Both the position numbers and the translations under genes were made by a program. This document shows, one piece after another, positions 19,918 through 22,280 of a stretch of 22,280 nucleotides of DNA. The stretch comes from Silene noctiflora (Eukaryota > Streptophyta > Magnoliopsida > Caryophyllales > Caryophyllaceae). The notes under the pieces were generated by a model. That model was given only the letters and a program-made list of their open reading frames with translations, ran no database searches and was not told the origin of the DNA. Every line of letters starts with the position of its first letter. The first letter of the stretch is position 1. The DNA lies in contig VHZZ01001093.1 in the NCBI GenBank assembly GCA_009801015.1, forward strand, positions 7,200 through 29,479, in the 5' to 3' direction.

Positions 19918-20483
19918 TCATTGAAGAGATAGCGGTCTCCTAGAATTTGAGGGACTGGTGGTGAAGGAATAAAAATTCATTAGATAACTTGAGACACGTA
20001 ACAAGCAAGTTCTTGCTCCAGAAAGGTAACAATGCGTCAATGCCCAATAAGAGTCAGATACACAAAACCACCCTTAAGCATGCTCGATAAACAACATTTG
20101 AGATTTGACTGTCATAAAAGGCTTATAGGCTTATAGCTAGAAGAATCGGGTACTCATAAGTCATAACTCACATTAATCTTTAGACTTCTAAAATCAGAGT
20201 AGGGGTCTGTCACAATCAACAATTACCACAGTCCACAGTCCACAGTCATTTACCTGACCGATGTGATGAAGCTGTTCATTTCAGGTTTACGAATGATTCA
20301 AAAGAATAGTAGCCCTGGAAGTGATCAGAAGAAGAATAATGTGGGTCGACGCTAGCAATACTTAAGAAAGTATGATGTGCCCTCATTCCACAGCAACAAC
20401 CTTTCTATTCCAACTGATGCCTGATTGGATATGCAGAAGTGCAGACTACATCATTAAGCATCACAAATTATCGAATAAGACCG
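19918..20483. other. no confident gene
   Basis: A CCACAGT triplet repeat lies near 20226-20248. On the minus strand a short exon-like frame (MNSFITSV) ends at a good donor, CAG then GTAAATG, near 20255, but it could not be joined in phase to the candidate exon at 19690. Confidence 0.3.
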
Positions 20484-20571
20484 TTGTACAGCCACCCTTT
20501 CATATGTTAAGCATCTCATTTATCTCAATCGACAAATGAGGCGCTTAACATGTGAAAGGGCCGCAGTACAA
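20484..20571. repeat. 88-base stem-loop, 38-bp arms
   Basis: Left arm 20484-20521 (TTGTACAGCCACCCTTTCAT...) and right arm 20534-20571 (ending CCGCAGTACAA) pair at 32 of 38 positions around a 12-base loop. The inner 27 bases pair at 24. The size and few mismatches suit a small foldback transposon or a miRNA-like precursor. Nothing shows that it is transcribed. Confidence 0.75.
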
Positions 20572-20750
20572 GTACCCAGTAAGCATTATTTTGTCGGTTT
20601 GAACCTGTCTTTGAGACATTTAAGCAAAACCCAAAATTAAAATTGTTAGAAGCGGACAAATTGCCAAACACATCTTATACTCTAATATTATTACGATATT
20701 ATCTCATATATTATTCTCGTGAAGATATGTCCATATCTCAACAATATCTC

Positions 20751-21856
20751 AAGGACAGACATTGAAAAGATGCATTTCAATTTGAAAAGATTCTCATATG
20801 GAAAATCCCAGTCCAACAAAGGATCCGTATGTTTATATGGCTTGCTTCTCATGGTCGTATTATGTGCAATTATAATAGAGTCCGTGGTGGTTTGTCAGAC
20901 GATCCCATGTGCCCTAGATGTTTGCAAAGTGACGAGACTACTGATCATGTTTTAAGGAGTTGTCCATTCTCGGTTGAATTATGGACTTTAATTGGTATAC
21001 CTTCACCCCAAGAAGCCTTCTTTTCTATTCCGTTCTCCCAATGGGTCTCGGATAATATTTGTAACACATCTCATTTTGCTTCTGCTGACTGGCCCATGAA
21101 ATTTGCTATAGTTTGTCGGTGGATTTGGAAGTGGAGAAATAATGCCGTCTTCGGAAGGGGAGATGAGAATCCAAGTGACCCTTTTCGTTTCCTCCAGCAA
21201 CAATTCACTACTTCCAAAAATGCTTTCGACCGGTTCTCCCTTTTCAATTCTACACCAGGTTCTAAGTACGAAGAAATTTTTGTACGATGGCATCCTCCTC
21301 CCCTCGGATGGTTTCTACTTAATACAGATGGCGCCTCGAAAGGAAATCCAGGCCATGCCGGTTATGGTGGAATTATACGGGATGATTCAGGTAATTTTGT
21401 CTCTGCTTATTTCTCCTCGTGTGGAATATGTAACTCCATGAGAGCTGAACTACGCGCTCTTGTGGCTGGTCTTGAGCATGCTCGAGCACTACATCTAACC
21501 AAGTTGTTAGTACTTATGGATAACAAGCCTTGTGTGAGATTTTTCAAAGAAGAGCAATTGTTGAGTAATGGGTTACGCCCCTTGGTCCAACAATGTAAGG
21601 ATTTAATAGCACTTGATGGTTGGTCAGTTAAAATTGACCATTCTTACCGTGAAGCTAATCGAACTGCCTATTGGCTCGCCAACCAAGGAGTCTCATCGGG
21701 TTCTTCTATTACTTTTCTCTCCGCTCCTCCAGCTGATTTACGATCTATTATCCGTGAAGATGTGTTAGGCGTCTCTATTTCTCGTATTGTCACTAGCTAA
21801 TCTCGGGGCTTTGCCCCTCTTTTGTTAAAAAAAAAACAGATATAAAGGACAGACAT
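20751..21856 (+). mobile_element. 5'-truncated LINE (L1-type) with poly(A) and 12-bp target duplication
   Basis: AAGGACAGACAT occurs at 20751-20762 and again at 21845-21856, flanking the insert as a target-site duplication. Between them lie the 3' end of a LINE ORF2 and a 3' tail with ten As (21827-21836), followed by CAGATATA. The insert is about 1.08 kb, so endonuclease and reverse transcriptase regions were lost by 5' truncation during target-primed reverse transcription. The exact matching duplication indicates a fairly recent insertion. Confidence 0.92.
20766..21800 (+). pseudogene. LINE ORF2 C-terminal part: zinc-binding zf-RVT and RNase H domains
   Basis: The frame is open from 20766 and the ATG at 20829 is internal. 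It begins within the zf-RVT region (KILIWKIPVQQRIRMFIWLA), with the zinc motif C28, C31, H40, C45 (CPRCLQSDETTDHVLRSCP, numbering from 20829). The plant LINE RNase H domain covers about residues 162-290: FLLNTDGASKGNPG (D167), RAELRALVAGLEHA (E207) and LMDNKPC (D231). The fourth catalytic position, normally Asp in REANR.ADWLAN, is Tyr281 (TAT, 21669-21671). This copy therefore should not have normal RNase H activity. It ends SRIVTS. No stops or frameshifts interrupt the remaining frame. Confidence 0.9.
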
Positions 21857-22061
21857 AGGCTTTCAAAACAGATTACCCAGTGAATGATGAATCCAAATCG
21901 TGTGTATCGGCCTTTCCTGTTTCATTTGTATAAGGAGGAAACGTGTTTTAGTGCGTGCAAACATGTCGTTGATTTGGGCTTTAGTTCGTGTGTTTCGGCC
22001 TTTGAGGTATAGCTAGACCTGCTAAATGGATTAATCGGCAAAGCGTCTTGTTTGTGACGGA
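21857..22061. other. intergenic, short direct repeat
   Basis: CGTGTGTATCGGCCTTTCC (21899) and CGTGTGTTTCGGCCTTTGA (about 21988) are related. Nothing else is recognised. Confidence 0.4.
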
Positions 22062-22200
22062 CATTATCCGTCACAAGCTGAAAACGGATAGTACTCCTCT
22101 CACATTAAGGCAAGTTGGAGGGAAATGGAGCACCTCATGGATTATGGCACTTGCATATTGTGAGGGGGAACTATCCGTTTTCAGCTTGTGACGGATAGTG
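22062..22200. mobile_element. foldback MITE with perfect 28-bp inverted arms
   Basis: Arms 22065-22092 (starting TATCCGTCACAAGCTG) and 22170-22197 (starting ACTATCCGTTTTCAGC) are exact reverse complements. Weaker pairing continues inward for about 20 bases (CTCACATTAAGGCAAGT against ACTTGCATATTGTGAG). The left arm begins inside a second small hairpin, TGTGACGGA then TCCGTCACA (about 22053-22075). The element is non-coding. GACGGAT..TCCGTC ends are of a kind seen often in Caryophyllales genomes. Outer borders and target duplication were not fixed. Confidence 0.8.
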
Positions 22201-22280
22201 CTCGTCTTCAATGAGAATTTGTGTTAATCGGAATGGGATTGATTAGACTCATTTCAGGTTTGTATACTTTGGGCTGGACC
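22201..22280. other. window end, no feature
   Basis: CTTCAATGAGAATTTGTG (about 22205) may still belong to the outer end of the preceding MITE. No gene is visible. Confidence 0.4.

Noticed and set aside
20260..20430. C/D box snoRNA (GTGATGA ... CTGA)
   Set aside because: The boxes are too far apart and no terminal stem brackets them.
20719..20955. 78-codon frame overlapping the LINE start
   Set aside because: It crosses the target duplication in a different frame from the zf-RVT/RNase H reading frame.

Overview
The window is plant nuclear DNA. It has compact introns with GT..AG borders in AT-rich flanks, plant-type gene families (a family 4 rhamnogalacturonan lyase, an F-box protein, an RPAP3-like TPR protein, a NEP1-interacting RING-H2 protein) and many small transposable elements. 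The style of the MITEs and of the degenerate GACCCGAA-type repeats suggests a eudicot, possibly in the Caryophyllales. That taxonomic guess rests on recall of similar repeats, not on a search. Scattered Ns (12467-12780) and two single-base gaps in homopolymers point to a draft assembly.

Layout. Bases 1-93 look like the 3' terminus of a Helitron. Bases 94-1916 are intergenic, with a GC-rich islet and a probable SINE tail. Bases 1917-5083 (+) carry a 14-exon rhamnogalacturonan lyase gene whose first residues are uncertain. Bases 5741-6260 are a degenerate GACCCGAA minisatellite. Bases 6551-7835 (+) encode an F-box protein in three frames, broken by two apparent one-base deletions. Bases 9052-10098 (+) hold a three-TPR module resembling RPAP3, without recognisable upstream exons. 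Directly after it, 10403-10901 is a diverged second copy of the last codons and 3' flank of the lyase gene (5063-5575).

Bases 11865-13493 (-) are a complete five-exon RING-H2 gene of the NEP1-interacting protein family, with two MITEs in its first intron. From 13.5 to 20.7 kb there is no confident gene. That stretch holds SINE and MITE pieces, several local tandem duplications, one candidate minus-strand terminal exon and a long stem-loop. Bases 20751-21856 are a 5'-truncated LINE with poly(A) and a 12-bp target-site duplication. A foldback MITE with perfect 28-bp arms closes the window.

The genes do not form a pathway: pectin backbone cleavage, SCF-type substrate selection, an HSP90 co-chaperone-like TPR module and a membrane RING-H2 ligase are unrelated roles. 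What links them is the structural history: a lyase 3' end present twice, bracketing the F-box and TPR genes. No clear new multi-gene system was seen. The most useful leads are that duplication, the broken F-box frame, the orphan TPR module and the 20.5 kb stem-loop.
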